Below are positions 9,501 through 10,508 of a stretch of 10,508 nt of DNA, piece by piece. The first letter of the stretch is position 1; every line of letters begins with the position of its first letter. This DNA comes from Bacteroidota bacterium (lineage in GTDB: Bacteria > Bacteroidota > Bacteroidia > UBA7662). The stretch lies in the NCBI GenBank assembly GCA_016868485.1, contig VGGT01000045.1:1-10508 (forward strand). The letters run 5' to 3'. The notes below the pieces were generated by a model that did no database searches, had not been told where the DNA came from, and saw only the letters and a list, made by a program, of their open reading frames with translations. The translations under genes and the position numbers were made by a program.

Positions 9501-9867
9501 TCCCTGGGACTTGAAAATTTAAATTCATCAACAATCCACTTCCCAAATTTGAAGCCGAAAGAGAAAACCAAGATACCAACACTTTACCGAGTAACTGACC
9601 CGATGGGGAGGTTGAATTCACGATTAAGTTTCCTGTCAGGGCTGCATTTGTAAAATTCAGATAGGTTACTTTGGATGTATCATAAGACATCTCAAGTGTT
9701 ACAGCTCCAATGTTTAGGAACCCATTAACATTAATAGGTACTGAGACTTGGTTACCTGCACAAGTAGAAACCGATCCAATGGAGACAATCGGTTGCGATT
9801 GCGCGCTCGAACTCAATAATAAAATGAGAAACAAAATTGGTAGCGATAATGCTGAATATGATTTCAT
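6562..9867 (-). CDS. Gene C: T9SS-secreted scaffold-like protein with three cohesin-like and seven Ig-like modules
   Basis: I choose the ATG at 9867 (1101 residues) because it directly begins the signal peptide MKSYSALSLPILFLILLLS...AQSQ. A TTG at 9906 would place 13 residues, encoded by a duplicated leader sequence, in front of it. Modules: cohesin-like 1 about 28-165 (VSVPINV, AVTLEMSYD); Ig-like 167-264; cohesin-like 2 about 265-394 (ISVAVRL, SISLQVSYN); Ig-like 395-492; cohesin-like 3 about 493-618 (IEVQVNS, FEFDIDFN). Five Ig-like modules follow at about 619-1009. The first four are exactly 80 residues apart, with a conserved W-(F/L/I)-R-(D/N) at Trp 651, 731, 811, 891 and a fifth Trp at 963. 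They resemble the CHU_C-associated Ig_7 type. A T9SS type A sorting domain closes the chain at about 1010-1101 (YPNPTSG, GVYFVQL). Cohesin-like 1 and 2 each have a cysteine near both ends (36/141 and 276/372); the third has only the first (502). No catalytic domain is seen. Inferred role: extracellular scaffold for dockerin-bearing partners such as its neighbours. Generic Ig-rich adhesin is the alternative. Confidence 0.92.
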   Translation of the reverse strand: MKSYSALSLPILFLILLLSSSAQSQPIVSIGSVSTCAGNQVSVPINVNGFLNIGAVTLEMSYDTSKVTYLNFTNAALTGNLIVNSTSPSGQLLGKVLVSWFSLSASNLGSGLLMNLNFQVPGSATFSSTPIEFNLTTPGQCELADANGDVIPNTVFNNGSINRVVGATITNQPSSSLTVSSGGNITLPVSATGSGLSYQWEVLSTGSTSWQSVSGSIYSGETTSSLSITGASAAINNYQYRLRINTGCSTPTYAGPYILTVQQQGAELRLVGSSGCTGDTISVAVRLGATLNAVDSISLQVSYNAQNVQFAGLSQLRSVLSSTNATTNAPGNLVIRWSGAPATLDSGLLMNLRFVLSSASNINWNLSAPGTCYLRGGGSALQASYQSGSVGYNGATITQQPQGNSNLAPGQSTSLSVGALGQSGYRWQSRNTGGTWTNLTDGVQYSGTGTSNLNILNAALLLNGTEYRAGVLQSSCSDTLFTQSRTLVVQNPSITLGTMAACPGDTIEVQVNSTVVPNVGSFEFDIDFNPQNLRFLGVNGFSSQIAPINIVANTPGRIRAGFTSVIPISLVPETLFRLRFIGRNTSSISFASTSEVADTAGTPLIVQLVNGTFTANTPHAELGLPDTTYLCAPSLGSLTQQNIVPGQVYTWFRDGVQLTGQSNSTLAVTIPGMYRLHIGPFSGCAGTSDSVRVLQASTPAASFTPSGDTTYCQNRPVTLSAASVTGLTYQWLRNDTAIAGATSSSYQVALSGSYKVRVTNAQGCTATSTAAIHTLRPAPGANITLTGPATICSSDSVLLSANQGAGFVYQWIRNDTAIVGATTRTLVANTSGRYRVRVSTNQGCFDTSAVQQINVLPAPTAVLTINGSPNVCAGRTVVLTTISAPGQSYQWFRNDTLIGGAISNLYPAGQAGLYKVRVTNSYGCFDFSDTLRINILNAPGAPFVTVSVGSDSLFSTASSGNIWFRNGVQIQGVAGRAIRVTQNGVHYAIVRGTNGCFSDTSNRINITNVSLENLDEVTFMVYPNPTSGKVFAQVSGRADDQLELRVRNVVGQVVRQESIRTEQGIARVEWEMSAFPSGVYFVQLENKGRLLRTEKLILRKP
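7054..8013 (-). repeat. Four in-frame 240-bp repeats encoding Ig-like modules in gene C
   Basis: Four consecutive 80-codon units encode Ig-like modules. The best-conserved segment recurs at precisely 240-bp steps: GTGTCATTTCGCAACCATTG (7661), GTGTCATTGCGAATCCATTG (7421) and GTGTCATTGCGGAACCACTG (7181), on the plus strand. The unit at the N-terminal side (7774-8013) is more diverged but keeps the same length. The constant length with diverged sequence points to old duplication without indels. Confidence 0.85.
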
Positions 9868-9877
9868 AGAGATTTTT

Positions 9878-9907
9878 TTAAACACGCTCAAATTAAACAC
9901 GCTCAAA
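9878..9907 (-). repeat. Perfect 15-bp tandem duplication in the gene C leader
   Basis: On the minus strand TTTGAGCGTGTTTAA occurs twice with no gap (9893-9907 then 9878-9892). It ends 10 bp before the ATG of gene C and lies inside the predicted 5' untranslated leader. It also contains the TTG that a naive ORF call would use as start. Slipped-strand duplication is a likely origin; a regulatory role is not shown. Confidence 0.95.
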
Positions 9908-9931
9908 TGAGTAATCGATTTTTACAAAGGC

Positions 9932-9961
9932 CAAAAATAGCAATTGTGTAAGAAAAACAAC
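9932..9961 (-). promoter_or_regulatory. Predicted Bacteroidota-type promoter for gene C (and probably B)
   Basis: On the minus strand an exact TAnnTTTG box (TATTTTTG, 9932-9939) follows GTTG (9958-9961) after 18 nt. It lies about 50 bp beyond the rRNA terminator. Predicted start of transcription is near 9925, giving a leader of about 58 nt that contains the tandem 15-bp repeat. Activity is inferred from the consensus. Confidence 0.6.
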
Positions 9962-10009
9962 TTGAAATTTATATGAAATAATTGGCACTGCCATTAACCA
10001 AAAAGAGTT

Positions 10010-10048
10010 AAAAACAAAAACCCCGCTACACGGGTATGTGTAGCGGGG
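10010..10048 (-). terminator. Rho-independent terminator of the rRNA operon
   Basis: On the minus strand a perfect 11-bp stem (CCCCGCTACAC / GTGTAGCGGGG, 10021-10048) with a 6-nt loop is followed by a T-rich tail, TTTTTGTTTT (10011-10020). It begins 12 nt after the 3' end of 5S rRNA, as expected for the end of an rRNA operon, and insulates gene C from rRNA transcription. Confidence 0.95.
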
Positions 10049-10060
10049 TTAATAAACCAG

Positions 10061-10171
<111 letters not shown>

Positions 10172-10267
10172 GGCTTATGACGCCTGATCAAGCCTCCTGC
10201 CTGATCCAATATCTCAACACCATGGGAAGTTCCAATACAACAGCGGTTACTATATACCTAATAGCGA

Positions 10268-10508
10268 CAAAGTCTTCGAGCGATTAGTACTGCTCGGCTA
10301 AAATGCTTACACACCGTACACCTGCAGCCTATCAACGTAGTAGTCTTCTACGACTCTCAATGGAAAACTCATCTTGAGGCGAGTTTCGCACTTAGATGCT
10401 TTCAGCGCTTATCTCTTCCAAGCATAGCTACCCTGCGCTGCAGCTGACACCACAACAGGTACACCAGAGGCTTGTCCATCACGGTCCTCTCGTACTAATG
10501 ACAGATCC
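10268..10508 (-). rRNA. rrl: 23S ribosomal RNA, 3' end (gene runs off the right edge)
   Basis: The minus strand contains the sarcin-ricin loop AGTACGAGAGGACC near the right edge and, toward the 3' end, GAAGACTACTACGTTGATAGG and the closing segment GAGCAGTACTAATCGCTCGAAG. This is the last 240 bases or so of 23S rRNA. The 3' end near 10268 is approximate because its pairing partner, the 5' end, is outside the window. The roughly 96-bp spacer to 5S (10172-10267) contains no tRNA; I see nothing else in it. Confidence 0.95.

Noticed and set aside
249..9867. A complete cellulosome with enzymes
   Set aside because: Cohesin-like and dockerin modules are present but no glycoside hydrolase, esterase or lyase domain could be recognised in any complete protein.
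9868..9906. A TTG start at 9906 adding 13 residues to gene C
   Set aside because: The ATG at 9867 starts exactly at a well-formed signal peptide; the extra residues come from the duplicated 15-bp leader, and a hydrophobic/charged extension would bury the signal peptide.
10175..10267. A tRNA gene in the 23S-5S spacer
   Set aside because: No cloverleaf or T-arm consensus is present; only a short repeated GCCTGATC was seen, too short to interpret.

Overview
The window suggests a Bacteroidota (Bacteroidetes) chromosome. Three complete, large open reading frames each have an N-terminal signal peptide and end in a type A C-terminal sorting domain of the type IX secretion system (T9SS). The upstream regions carry the Bacteroidota-type TAnnTTTG promoter box rather than a classical -10 and show no clear Shine-Dalgarno sequences. 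The 5S and 23S rRNA pieces also look Bacteroidota-like. I cannot support a genus from this sequence.

All recognisable features lie on the minus strand and read from right to left. At the right edge is the 3' end of a 23S rRNA gene, then 5S rRNA, then a strong intrinsic terminator that closes the rRNA operon. About 50 bp further on, a promoter serves the first of four secreted-protein genes. Gene C (6562-9867) is a 1101-residue protein with three cohesin-like modules alternating with Ig-like modules, followed by further Ig-like repeats and a T9SS signal. Gene B (4103-6505) follows after only 56 bp without a terminator or clear promoter, so it is probably co-transcribed. It has a choice-of-anchor-V-like domain with a CxxCH motif, two CBM20-like modules, a transthyretin-like domain, a dockerin, a cohesin-like domain and a T9SS signal. 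It ends at a terminator. Gene A (249-3950) has its own likely promoter. It carries two MAM/cleaved-adhesin-like modules, an FN3 module, then the same transthyretin-dockerin-cohesin-T9SS block as gene B, and ends at a second terminator with a UUCG loop. At the left edge is the first 35 codons of a fourth signal-peptide gene.

Taken together this looks like a locus for large surface or secreted proteins. One protein has several cohesin-like modules and its two neighbours carry dockerins. I infer, without proof, that they could assemble outside the cell through cohesin-dockerin pairing. No catalytic domain is visible in any of the complete proteins, so this is not a demonstrated cellulosome. An adhesive, matrix or glycan-binding role is more consistent with the domains. 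No intergenic stretch exceeds 300 bp, and no tRNA, insertion sequence or CRISPR array was seen.
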